A DNA stretch of 10,074 nucleotides from Deltaproteobacteria bacterium (GTDB lineage: Bacteria > Myxococcota > Polyangia > Polyangiales > B10-G4): the NCBI GenBank assembly GCA_019312705.1, contig JAFDCW010000078.1, forward strand, positions 1 to 10,074, written 5' to 3'. Under the pieces are notes generated by a model that saw nothing but the letters and a program-made list of their open reading frames with translations, had not been told where the DNA came from and made no database searches. The stretch's first letter is position 1. The number at the start of each line of letters is the position of its first letter. The position numbers and the translations under genes were made by a program. This document shows, one piece after another, positions 1 through 7,970 of this stretch.

Positions 1-277
1 CATCGAGCGCCTCCGGTCCATCGCACGCCTCTACGGCATCTTCATGTTGCCGTCCCAGGGAACCCTGGACCTCGACTACAAGGACCGCCTGCATACCGTG
101 CAAATCGTCGACGAGGCCGCCCTCAACAAGAGCGACGAACGCGCCAAGGTCGCCCTCGACATCATCGAAGACGCGGCCGCCGATGCCCCGCGCAACGGCC
201 CGAGCAACACCGGCCAAAAAGCGCAAGATGCCGACGACCCGAACGATCCATTCCCGGGCCGGAGTTCCTGGGTCTAA
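1..277 (+). CDS. C-terminal part of an unidentified protein (5' end outside window)
   Basis: The reading frame is open from base 2 to a TAA at 275-277, so an ATG at 44 is probably internal and the gene begins before the window. About 91 residues are visible. The first part looks folded and alternates hydrophobic and charged positions (around RSIARLYGIFMLP and LHTVQIVDEAAL). A helix-like stretch follows (KVALDIIEDAA), then a polar Asp/Pro/Asn-rich tail of about 30 residues that is probably disordered. I recognise no family, catalytic motif or membrane segment. It ends three bases before the ATG of the TPR/HEAT protein, so the two are very likely co-transcribed and translationally coupled. Its function may therefore relate to that scaffold protein, but this is inference from position only. 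Confidence 0.6.
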   Translation, partial: IERLRSIARLYGIFMLPSQGTLDLDYKDRLHTVQIVDEAALNKSDERAKVALDIIEDAAADAPRNGPSNTGQKAQDADDPNDPFPGRSSWV

Positions 278-280
278 CCG

Positions 281-2068
281 ATGGTGACCCCCGACAAGCG
301 TGAGGCCTTTCGGCGGGCGACGGCCGCGATGGACGCACGCCGGCCCGCCGACGCCCTTCCCCACCTCTGGTCCCTCGTCGACCGCAGCCACCTCGTCGAC
401 GACGAGCTCGCCGGCTACCTGCGCTTGATGGGCCAGGCCTACGCGCTGCTCGGCCAGAACCGCGCCGCAGCGACGATTCACCTCTTCCTCGGAGAGGTCG
501 ACGCGGCCTGGCGCCTCTCGTCGAACTCGCCCACCGACCTCGCCCGATGCGCCATCGCGGCCGGGCGGCGCAAAGAAGCAGCTCAGCAGTTCGAGGCCGC
601 CGGATGGCTCGGCCACGCGGCGATCCAACTCGAAGACGACGGCGACGACCGGACAGCGCGGGTCCTCTGGGGCCGCCTCGCCGACGACCCCCGGCTCTCG
701 GCGGACCCGTATACGAAGGGCCTCGTGCGCTACAACCTCGGACAAGCGTGCAAGCGACTCGGAGACGACGACGCCGCCCGCCGGGCGACCATCCAAGCGA
801 TGCACCTCCTCGAAGCCGCGGCAGACGGCTTCGAGACCCAGGGCCTCCGGGAGCGCGCCTTCGATTGCTACCAGGTGCTCTTGAGCCTCGGGAAGAAGGG
901 CGCCTTCGAGAACCTCGCTGAGGGCTACCTGAACTGCATCCGAATCCTGTCCGAGGACAACCTCAAGTACTACGTGCTCCAGTACTACGAGGACTTTCAA
1001 ACCCTCGCCGTCGAACATGGCGAGCTGCACGCGGCGGCGACCCTCTACCGCGAAGCCGCCGAGTTCGCCCGGCGCCACGACCTGCCCTACGAGCGCAGCT
1101 ACCGCCTCGCGGCGGCGAGCACCCACGAGGCCGCAGCCCGAAGAACCCTCGAGGACGGCGGCAGCGTCCAGCTCGCCGAAAACTCGTTCTCCGCCGCCAT
1201 CGAGGCATTCAACGAGCTCGGCGCCTACTCGCGGGTGCGCGAGATCTACGGCGCCCTCGCCCAGCTCCCCCTCGGCGACAAGAGGCAGGCCCGGTACCAA
1301 CGCATGGTCGCGCGCCTCAGCGACGTCCCCGACGACCGCGGACAAATCCAGAAGTTCCCGGACTACCTGCGCATGGACACGGCCTACCCCGAGATCTGGC
1401 GCCTCGACGTCATCGAATGGGAGCAAGGCGGCGACTCGGCCGAGACCATGGGGGAGGTGCTCCAGGACCCCAAGTGGCCCGAGTTCACCCGGCGCCGAGC
1501 GCTGCTCTGCCGTCTCGCGAGCCTCGGCAGCGGCGAGACCGTGCTCTCCGCCAATACCCTCGTGGGCGTCGCCGCGCAGCTCGGGCGCGTCGAGATCTAC
1601 GCCTCTCTATCGGCCCTCGAAGCCCTCTACGACCACGAGGACGGCCGCGTCCGGGAAGCCGTCCTCCGAGCGGTGCGCCAGCTCTTCTTCAAGCGCAGCT
1701 TCATCCTAGTGATGCGCGGCCTCGAAGACGAAGACGAGGACGTGAAGAAGCGCGCGCTCTCGGCAGTGGCGGCCCTGCACTTTGGCCACGCGTTCGATCC
1801 CCTCGCGCGCATCTATCGCGAATCCGGTGACGCCACCGTTCGGCGCACAGCCCTCGAGTCCATCGGAAAGATCCCCAGCGTCGAAGCCGCCGAGATGCTC
1901 ATCGACGTCCTACGCCACGGCGACAAAGCCGAAAGAGAGCTTGCCAGCCGCCTGCTCGCCGGCGCCGACCATCCCGAAGTCGGCAACCTCCTCCGCCGCG
2001 CCGCCCTGCACGAATCGGGCGCCGCCCGCGAAGGCATGGATCAAATCCTGAGAATGCGCGGAGTATGA
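281..2068 (+). CDS. TPR-like / HEAT-repeat scaffold protein (595 aa)
   Basis: This is an all-helical, cytoplasmic-looking protein with no signal peptide or membrane segment. Residues about 5-330 are TPR-like helical pairs: repeated Ala/Leu/Tyr-rich amphipathic helices such as YLRLMGQAYALLGQ, KGLVRYNLGQACKRLGDDDAA and GELHAAATLYREAAEFARRH. A less regular linker contains DYLRMDTAYPEIWRLD. Residues about 450-590 form roughly four HEAT-like repeats of about 30 residues, each with a 'D.D..VR..AL.A' pattern (EDGRVREAVLRAV, DEDVKKRALSAVAAL, DATVRRTALESIGKI). TPR and HEAT solenoids bind other proteins, so an assembly or scaffold role is inferred; no enzymatic motif is visible. The ATG at 281 lies three bases after the upstream stop, which suggests coupling. 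No good Shine-Dalgarno sits at normal spacing (a GGAG is about 16 bases away). The gene is convergent with the pilus operon and probably not functionally tied to it. Confidence is high that the gene is real and low for its specific role. Confidence 0.85.
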   Translation: MVTPDKREAFRRATAAMDARRPADALPHLWSLVDRSHLVDDELAGYLRLMGQAYALLGQNRAAATIHLFLGEVDAAWRLSSNSPTDLARCAIAAGRRKEAAQQFEAAGWLGHAAIQLEDDGDDRTARVLWGRLADDPRLSADPYTKGLVRYNLGQACKRLGDDDAARRATIQAMHLLEAAADGFETQGLRERAFDCYQVLLSLGKKGAFENLAEGYLNCIRILSEDNLKYYVLQYYEDFQTLAVEHGELHAAATLYREAAEFARRHDLPYERSYRLAAASTHEAAARRTLEDGGSVQLAENSFSAAIEAFNELGAYSRVREIYGALAQLPLGDKRQARYQRMVARLSDVPDDRGQIQKFPDYLRMDTAYPEIWRLDVIEWEQGGDSAETMGEVLQDPKWPEFTRRRALLCRLASLGSGETVLSANTLVGVAAQLGRVEIYASLSALEALYDHEDGRVREAVLRAVRQLFFKRSFILVMRGLEDEDEDVKKRALSAVAALHFGHAFDPLARIYRESGDATVRRTALESIGKIPSVEAAEMLIDVLRHGDKAERELASRLLAGADHPEVGNLLRRAALHESGAAREGMDQILRMRGV

Positions 2069-2103
2069 AGCACGGCAAACTCTGAGAACCCGCCGTTCGA
2101 GGG

Positions 2104-2637
2104 TCAGTCCAGGCGCGGCTCTTCGGCGGCCCAGCGGCGGATGATCTCGTCTTCCGAGAGCGGGTTTGCCGGCGCCGGGAGGAGCTCGCGGATTTCGATG
2201 CGAGTGGTGGTTCGGCTCCGTGGGACGATCGACACGTCGAGCTTCACGATGCCGCCCCGGGCTGCTCGGGGGACGGCTTCGCGGAAGGTCGCCCCATCGC
2301 CGTGGCGGTCGACCTGGCCCGTGATGAGGCGCGGTCCGAAGTAGCGATGAATTTTCTCGATGGGAACGTGGGAGTCGTAGACGTGACGCCGGTCGACCTC
2401 GACCGTCAGCTCGAAGCCCCGGGGCAGACGCAGACCCGCCACCACCACGTCGGACTCGAGGAGGTTGCCCTCTTCGTCGTAGAGAGCGTTCGGGTTGGCC
2501 GCCGGCCCGGGGGGCTGGGCCTCCACGATGACCGGGGGCGGCGGCCGCTCCTCGACCTCTTCTTCACAGGCTGCCGCAAACGCGGCCAGGCCGGCGAGGG
2601 CGAGGATGGCCACGGCTGGGTTCGAAGGTTCGCGCAC
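2104..2637 (-). CDS. Predicted lipoprotein, last gene of the pilus-tip operon (177 aa)
   Basis: The chosen start is a GTG at 2637, 28 bases after the pilY1 stop. It gives an N-terminus with Arg2, a hydrophobic core (AILALAGLAAFAAA) and Cys24, which fits a lipoprotein signal peptide with a slightly atypical lipobox (AAAC). A second GTG at 2613 would give a 169-residue form without a basic residue. The frame stays open further upstream into pilY1, but that part reads as shadow sequence. Neither start has a clear Shine-Dalgarno, so expression may depend on translation of pilY1. After the Cys come an acidic stretch (EEEVEE), a Pro-rich linker and a compact domain of about 120 residues with alternating beta strands (RGFELTVEVDRRHVYDSHVP, LITGQVDR, GIVKLDVSIVP, TTRIEIRELLP). 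I do not recognise the family. Position at the end of a minor-pilin operon suggests a periplasmic or outer-membrane accessory for PilY1 or pilus function (inference). It shows no prepilin motif, so it is not PilE. Confidence 0.62.
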   Translation of the reverse strand: MREPSNPAVAILALAGLAAFAAACEEEVEERPPPPVIVEAQPPGPAANPNALYDEEGNLLESDVVVAGLRLPRGFELTVEVDRRHVYDSHVPIEKIHRYFGPRLITGQVDRHGDGATFREAVPRAARGGIVKLDVSIVPRSRTTTRIEIRELLPAPANPLSEDEIIRRWAAEEPRLD

Positions 2638-2665
2638 GGGGCAGATCTTGTCAGGTCTGCGCGTC

Positions 2666-5600
2666 TCAGTCGACGCCGCCGGTATAACCGAGCACATCCG
2701 TGTGGGACGTGGGCACAGGCAGCGACCGAGTGATGTTGGCGAGGGAGCCCCCGCTCCCGGCAACCACGTCACCGCCCACCTGGGCGACGAGGTCGAATCC
2801 TCCGCCTCCCTGGCCAGACACGCGATAGCGACTGCCCAAGTAGGCGTCGACAATGACGTCTCCCGAGAAGCAGTTGGGCTGCTGGCTGACGGCCACACCC
2901 ATGATGAGCTGATTGCTGAATGGGCCGACATAGGTCAGGTCGAAGACCCCCGAGCCGGCGGTCGACTCGAGGCCCGGTCCCGGCCCGCCAGAGCCGTCGT
3001 CGACGAGGTAGTCCACGCCCCAGATCTTACTCACGCCGAAGGCGCAGGCATCCGTGGCCGCGGTGACCGATACGAAAGTGCCGAAGTAGACCCGGCTGTC
3101 GAAGAGCTCGAGGGGGCCCGTCACTTGCTCCCCAGGGACGAGGTCGATCTCCCAGTTGAGCGTGCCCTCGACGGTGGTGACGGCGCCACTCGCATCGAAG
3201 GTCAGGTTTTCAGTGAGTGAGACGACGCGGTTCTCGGAGATGCCGTCGAGGATGTCGATGTCGCCGGTGGCCTGAATGACCACGACGTTCCCATTGTCGT
3301 CCACCGAGATGATCGGCTTGTTGTAGGCGGGCTCGCCGGCGTCCCAGCCCTTGTCGTGGAAAATGTCGTGGAAGGCTTCGACGGACCAGTTGGCCGGGTC
3401 GCTGTCCGAGAGGTCGAGGCGCCAGATGACGCCGTCCGCGTCGGTCATGAAGGCGCGGTCCGCGATCTGCCCGACCCCGCCGGGGAACGCCGCGGCCGCG
3501 CCCACCATGGGCGCAGTCAGAGTCGTCGAGTCGAACTCCGCGAGCAGCCGGCCCGTCGCGATGTCGACCACGTAGAGCGAGCGACCGACGGTGTTGTGGT
3601 CCCTGCGCTGGAGCCGCGGCGAGGGCACGCCCGAGATCGAGTCGGGCAGCTGGTCCGCTATGAGGACCGCTGTCGCGGCACCGGTCGGGGCGCCGAGGCC
3701 GCCGGGGATGATCGCCACGGCGCGAGAGACGAGGGTGCCCGACTCGTCGACGAGAACCTGGGCGATCGCCGGGTTGCCGTAGGTCGGCCCCATGTTCGCA
3801 TCGGTGAACTGCCACAGGAACTTCGGCGGCGCGAAGTGATGATCACCATCCGATGACCCCGACGCCTGGGTGGCTGGGTCGGTCACATCGAGGGCGAAGA
3901 CCCCTGAGCCGCCGTTGCGGAGGCCGGCGACCAGTACCGTGTGGTACTCGGTCGCAGTCGGCGTCGCGCCCACCTCCCGGGCGTAGTAAACGTCCTTCAC
4001 CATCGGCGTGGCGTCGACGGTCCACTGGTGAGCGGTGGTGGCGTCCTTGAGCCGCTCGAGGACCATCGGAGGCACGAAACCCCAGAGCTCTTCTCCGGCT
4101 TCGATCTCGTTGCTCGAGTCATAGGCGTCGTGGTCGCAATCCGTCGCGGCTTCCCGGCTGTCGGCGCAGACGGCGTCGACGTCATGGGACTCTGCGGCGA
4201 AGGCGTGGAGGATGCCGTCGTTGCTGCCGACGTAGACCACCGTCGGTCGGGCGAGCACGTTGCCCGTCCGGCGGAAGAGGTTGAACGCCTCGTCGCTGCG
4301 GTCGAGGGTCGGGGCGCCCACCACCTGCGGGGACGAGTGATAGACGTCGCCGAGACGATTCGCGATGCGGTCCGCGTCGGCGCCGCCGCGGGCGTATACC
4401 CAGTCGAGGACGCCGTCGGCATCGGTGATGTCCGCGGCGTTCAGGGCCGTGTAGGGGACCGTGCCGCCGCCATTGCTCGTCTCGAGGACGGCGATGTCGA
4501 GGCCTTGCTGGGTCGGCGCACCGAGGGTAATCCCAGGAACTCGGCCCAGGGGGATGTCCCCATCGGCGTCGTTGGTGAGCCAGCCATTCTCGTTGCCAGC
4601 CGTCGGCACGACCGTGTAGAGGTTTCGGGCTGTCACGCGGTTGTTGAGCACGATGTGGAAGCGGTCGTTCTCGGCGTCGTCGATGGTCTCCTGGACGACC
4701 GTGAGCCCGCTGCAGCTGAACCGATTGCGCTCGATGATGCCGCTCCAGGGGCGATCGATGCTGTCGTCGCCGACGACGAAACCGGTACTGAACTGATAAC
4801 TGGCGCTGGCCGAAGACACCGACGCGCTCGACGCAAAGTCCGGCACCGTTCGAGAGGTCGCCCCCGGGGCCGCCGCATCGAACGCCGCCGAGAGGGCGGC
4901 GACGAGAGACGCCCGGTCCGTCGCGTAGAAGGCACTGCCCGTACCGCCGGCCGCGGCGATGGCGTCGAGCTCGGCCGACGCCGCCGGGTCCGCGACGTTG
5001 AAGCCGACGACGTACATGCCGTCGATTTCGCCGGTGCACTCACCACCGCTCGCCGAGCAGAGGTCGGCGGTGATGTCCTGGGGCAGCTCGTAGGGACAAT
5101 CGTAGCCCGGGGTGTCGCACTGGTAGGGCAACCCGCGCATGTCGGCGTTGGGATACCCGTCGCTGATGAGTACCGCGTAGTGGCCACGGCAACCGGCGTA
5201 GGGGTCACCGGCGCCCCCGGCGAATGCGACCGGAACCTGGTCGGGGTGGTTATTCAGGTAGAAGCGATAGTCCTCTAGCATGCCGGCTATCGGCGTCGGT
5301 CCGTAAGGCCGGGCCTTGAGGAGCGAGTTCTGGACGTTGGCGTTGATGAGGAGGTGGTCCGACGCGTTGTCGCCCATGGACACCAGGTTGCCGGGGATGA
5401 TGGTGCCGGCGCTGGTGGTCTCGTTACGGGCGCCGTTGTCGAGGGCGAAGTCCGTCAAACACCCGGGGAAGTTGAAGGCTTTGTACCCGCCGTAGGAGTA
5501 CATGCCGGCGGCGGCGTCACTCTGGGTGAGGAAGCCCCCGGCCCACGACGAGGCCGGCACCAGGGACGCCTGGTTCGAGAGCGTGGAGACTCCGTCGAAG

Positions 5601-6070
5601 GTCATCAAGCTGAAGCGGATGCGCTCGAGATAGGAATCGAGCACACCGTTGTTCTGCTGCGTCGAGATGCCGACCGGCGCCTCGTAGTGGGGCAGGAAGT
5701 AGTTGTGGTCGAACTCGCCGGTGTAGCCCGAGCGGTCGTTCTCGGTGCAGCTCCAGGTGTCGAAGGTCCCGGTGAAGGCCTCGAGGAGGATCGCCCAGCG
5801 GTTCTTGTCGCCGGCGGCGCAGGCGGGCAGGCACTCGGAGCAGTTGGTCGTGCTGCAGGTGCAATCCGGCATGCGCTCCATGGAGCCCGAGCTGTCGACG
5901 AGGAGCGAGACGGACGGACGGACATTACGCACGTCTGGGAAATCCTGCGCCGCGGCCGAACTTGCAAAGCTCACCGAGGCGGTGAGCAAGGCGGTGAGGG
6001 CGAAGGCAAACGCCAGCGCTCCGGTGGCCTTCGGCGTTGTTTGGGGCACGTTGCGATCCATCCTATCCAT
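2666..6070 (-). CDS. pilY1: PilY1 family type IV pilus tip adhesin/assembly protein (1134 aa)
   Basis: PilY1 proteins sit at the type IV pilus tip with the minor pilins, prime assembly and mediate surface adhesion or sensing. The chosen start is the ATG at 6070, seven bases after a strong GGAGGAG (6084-6078); an ATG at 6091 overlapping the pilX stop would add only seven residues. Signal peptide: hydrophobic core at residues 17-38, likely cleavage after Ala41 (AAA|QDF). A von Willebrand A domain follows, with the metal-site motif DSSGS at 59-63, a Thr in TPIAGML near 258 and the strand VLISDGYPN near 297. A Cys cluster (C70, C72, C77, C80, C84) interrupts it just after the metal site. The PilY1 C-terminal beta-propeller shows the family motifs LGDVYHSSPQVVG (about 572), VVYVGSNDGILHAF (about 610), ELWGFVPPMVLERL and SGVFALDVTDP (about 722). 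Length matches the Pseudomonas protein. It follows pilV, pilW and pilX as expected. Confidence 0.93.
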   Translation of the reverse strand: MDRMDRNVPQTTPKATGALAFAFALTALLTASVSFASSAAAQDFPDVRNVRPSVSLLVDSSGSMERMPDCTCSTTNCSECLPACAAGDKNRWAILLEAFTGTFDTWSCTENDRSGYTGEFDHNYFLPHYEAPVGISTQQNNGVLDSYLERIRFSLMTFDGVSTLSNQASLVPASSWAGGFLTQSDAAAGMYSYGGYKAFNFPGCLTDFALDNGARNETTSAGTIIPGNLVSMGDNASDHLLINANVQNSLLKARPYGPTPIAGMLEDYRFYLNNHPDQVPVAFAGGAGDPYAGCRGHYAVLISDGYPNADMRGLPYQCDTPGYDCPYELPQDITADLCSASGGECTGEIDGMYVVGFNVADPAASAELDAIAAAGGTGSAFYATDRASLVAALSAAFDAAAPGATSRTVPDFASSASVSSASASYQFSTGFVVGDDSIDRPWSGIIERNRFSCSGLTVVQETIDDAENDRFHIVLNNRVTARNLYTVVPTAGNENGWLTNDADGDIPLGRVPGITLGAPTQQGLDIAVLETSNGGGTVPYTALNAADITDADGVLDWVYARGGADADRIANRLGDVYHSSPQVVGAPTLDRSDEAFNLFRRTGNVLARPTVVYVGSNDGILHAFAAESHDVDAVCADSREAATDCDHDAYDSSNEIEAGEELWGFVPPMVLERLKDATTAHQWTVDATPMVKDVYYAREVGATPTATEYHTVLVAGLRNGGSGVFALDVTDPATQASGSSDGDHHFAPPKFLWQFTDANMGPTYGNPAIAQVLVDESGTLVSRAVAIIPGGLGAPTGAATAVLIADQLPDSISGVPSPRLQRRDHNTVGRSLYVVDIATGRLLAEFDSTTLTAPMVGAAAAFPGGVGQIADRAFMTDADGVIWRLDLSDSDPANWSVEAFHDIFHDKGWDAGEPAYNKPIISVDDNGNVVVIQATGDIDILDGISENRVVSLTENLTFDASGAVTTVEGTLNWEIDLVPGEQVTGPLELFDSRVYFGTFVSVTAATDACAFGVSKIWGVDYLVDDGSGGPGPGLESTAGSGVFDLTYVGPFSNQLIMGVAVSQQPNCFSGDVIVDAYLGSRYRVSGQGGGGFDLVAQVGGDVVAGSGGSLANITRSLPVPTSHTDVLGYTGGVD

Positions 6071-6087
6071 CCTGTGACTCCTCCGAA

Positions 6088-6753
6088 TCATCGCGCGAAC
6101 GGTCCTGAGACGCCGTAAGCCCGGGAGCTGCTGGCGGTCTCGTGATACTCGCGGGTGTCCGGTGCGCTCGGATCAACCGTGGTGTCTCCGGCCGTGAGCC
6201 GCATGCGGCCCCGCGACGTGTAGGTGGCGTGGAAGAAGCTCAAGCCCCCGCCATCGGCTGGGTACCCGGCGACCGGGCGCGACGACTGAAACTGGTCGTA
6301 GACATCGACCGTGAACGTCGGCGTATAGGGCTGCCGCGCGCCGAGGGCGTCGATGGTCACCGGATCGGTCCCGCTCGAGGTGAGGGCCGACAGATCGGTG
6401 CTGTAGATGCGGTAGGCTTCGGTGTGGTCGTCGAGCTCGGGCTCGAAGGGCGCCATCACTGGCTTGGCCACCCTCGAAGCCTGCTGCCGGGCGACGGCGA
6501 AGAGGATAGCCCGGGGCCCGATGGCGTCGACGATGCTCAGGGTCGTCGTCAGACCCGCCTCGGAGACGTACTCGGACTGCATCGCCTGGCGCGCAAAGCC
6601 CGATGCGCGGACCTCGTAGCTGGTGCTGTGCACCGCGAAGACCGCGAGGGAGGTCGTCGACAAGAGGATGAGCATGACGATGATCATCGCCGCGCCCTCC
6701 TGGTCGGGGCGACGGGCGGCGCCAGCGCGGCGTTTGAGGATGCGAGGCTTCAT
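6088..6753 (-). CDS. pilX: PilX-like type IV pilus minor pilin (221 aa)
   Basis: This is a class III prepilin. A basic leader (KPRILKRRAGAARRPDQEG) ends at Gly20 and is followed by a long hydrophobic helix (AAMIIVMLILLSTTSLAVFAV), then a helix SYEVRASGFARQAMQSEYVSEAGL typical of PilX N-termini. Glu at mature position 5 is absent, as in GspK-like pseudopilins at the tip of related systems. The rest (residues about 70-221) is an unconserved, probably beta-rich C-terminal head. The ATG at 6753 overlaps the pilW stop as ATGA, and an AGGA lies six bases upstream (6763-6760). The 3' end overlaps the first possible pilY1 ATG (6091). Family knowledge: PilX acts with PilV, PilW and FimU to form the initiation complex that carries PilY1. 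The assignment rests on leader type and gene order more than on the variable head domain. Confidence 0.82.
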   Translation of the reverse strand: MKPRILKRRAGAARRPDQEGAAMIIVMLILLSTTSLAVFAVHSTSYEVRASGFARQAMQSEYVSEAGLTTTLSIVDAIGPRAILFAVARQQASRVAKPVMAPFEPELDDHTEAYRIYSTDLSALTSSGTDPVTIDALGARQPYTPTFTVDVYDQFQSSRPVAGYPADGGGLSFFHATYTSRGRMRLTAGDTTVDPSAPDTREYHETASSSRAYGVSGPFAR

Positions 6754-7970
6754 CGCATGTCCTGTACGGCGACGTTGGTGAGGAGGACCTCGAGGTTGGT
6801 CGTGCGCACGCGGGCGGCCCCGACGATGGCGGTATTGATGTCGAAGCGGGTGAGGGCGGCGCCCGCCGCACGGGCCACATAGGGAAAGCGCTGATCCTCG
6901 GTCGACGTGCGCAGGGACAGGCGGATGACGGCGCTGCGCACCAGGTGCGGGTTGGCGGCCGACACCGTCTCGGCGTTGGCGTCGTCCTGGAGCACCAGGG
7001 TCAGCGGCAGCCCCGCGCCGAGCTGCGTATTGCTGATGAGGTCGACGTCGAAATCGGCCACGTACTCGGCCACGATGCGCTGGCTGTTGGCGACGAGCAC
7101 ATCGGCGAAGGTGAGCTCGCGCCGGACGAGGACCGCGCCCGTGCTTCCCGCGACAGGAGAGCCCGCGTTGAGGGCCGAGAGCGTCGGATCGGCCATGCTG
7201 ATCACCGTGTATTCGATCTTCGAGAGCGGTGAGAGCGTGCAGCCGTCAACGCAGCGGCGGAAGCAGTCCGGGAGCCCGCGGTCGATGGTGATGGTCGGGG
7301 GCAAGGTCGTCGCACTGACCGAGGTTATCTGCGCAAACCAATGACCGCCGTTGCCGTCATTGACGATATGTACGAAGCGACCCGCCTGCATGACCGACGT
7401 CAAGAGAGCGTCGTCGTAGGGCACCCCGAAGGAGCGCCTGAACCCCTGCCAGGTAGTGGCGAAGTTCAGCGTCGTCGACGTCTGCGTGCCTGCCACCTTG
7501 TAGGCGTCGCCGCTGGCGAAGTTGCCCGTCAGACGCACCGTGTCGGCCTCGACCCCGTTGGTCGACGCTTCGGTGAGGACCAACGTCGCATCCCCGTCGA
7601 GGACCTCGATGGCCCCGAAGTCGGTCGTCGACGCGTCGACCGAGCCCGTCGCATCGGGACACACCGTCTCCTCCACGGTATTGGGGCTTCCCAGGTAGCC
7701 CGCCCGGGAGAAGTCGCGGCGAACCTGGGCTGCCGCCGTCCGGAGGTTCATCTGGGACTGCGCAATGCGCTGCTGCTCGTGGAAGTGACGGCTCGATGCC
7801 GAGCTCACGAAGTAGATCGACGTGATGGCGATGGCCCCCGCGACGAGGGCGACCATCAGCTCGAGGAGGGTGAACCCCGCCGAGCCCGACCTACGGCGAG
7901 CCCCGGGAGAACGATGAAGAGGATGACGCCGGCGCGGCACGGTGCATCGAATGGGGAGGCGGATAGACAT
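6750..7970 (-). CDS. pilW: PilW-like type IV pilus minor pilin (406 aa)
   Basis: The prepilin motif SAG|FTLLELMVALVAG has cleavage after Gly32, Phe1 of the mature protein and Glu at position 5 (Glu37), followed by a transmembrane helix. The segment RTAAAQVRRDFSRAGYLGS matches the 'DLR.AGY.G' signature seen near the N-terminus of PilW proteins. The long head domain is Thr/Val-rich and beta-like. It includes a Cys-bearing loop (DCFRRCVDGC) that could form disulphides in the periplasm. At 406 residues it is among the larger minor pilins, as expected for PilW. The leader before the cleavage site is long (32 residues, rich in Arg). The ATG at 7970 overlaps the pilV stop by one base (TGATG), with a weak AGAGG eight bases upstream. 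The 3' end overlaps pilX by four bases, so the genes are translationally coupled. Confidence 0.87.
   Translation of the reverse strand: MSIRLPIRCTVPRRRHPLHRSPGARRRSGSAGFTLLELMVALVAGAIAITSIYFVSSASSRHFHEQQRIAQSQMNLRTAAAQVRRDFSRAGYLGSPNTVEETVCPDATGSVDASTTDFGAIEVLDGDATLVLTEASTNGVEADTVRLTGNFASGDAYKVAGTQTSTTLNFATTWQGFRRSFGVPYDDALLTSVMQAGRFVHIVNDGNGGHWFAQITSVSATTLPPTITIDRGLPDCFRRCVDGCTLSPLSKIEYTVISMADPTLSALNAGSPVAGSTGAVLVRRELTFADVLVANSQRIVAEYVADFDVDLISNTQLGAGLPLTLVLQDDANAETVSAANPHLVRSAVIRLSLRTSTEDQRFPYVARAAGAALTRFDINTAIVGAARVRTTNLEVLLTNVAVQDMR

Noticed and set aside
2069..2103. Possible bidirectional terminator between the convergent genes
   Set aside because: Only a weak stem (CTGA..CCC / GGG TCAG, 2082-2107) with a bulge and no T tract is visible, which is not enough to call.
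2638..2931. Extension of the lipoprotein frame upstream to 2931
   Set aside because: That segment overlaps the end of pilY1, has shadow-like composition, and would bury the signal peptide about 100 residues into the protein.
3941..5278. Long + strand open frame (445 codons) opposite pilY1
   Set aside because: It lies fully antisense to a clear PilY1 coding region. Its product is Val/Gly/Arg-rich with no domain, as expected for a shadow frame in GC-rich DNA.
5354..6118. Second long antisense frame (254 codons) opposite the 5' end of pilY1
   Set aside because: Same reason: it mirrors the vWA and signal-peptide region of pilY1, with low-complexity Gly/Val composition and no start signal.
6142..6882. 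+ strand frame opposite pilX and the end of pilW
   Set aside because: Both minus-strand genes are supported by prepilin motifs and coupled overlaps. The antisense product has Arg/Gly/Ala-rich shadow composition.
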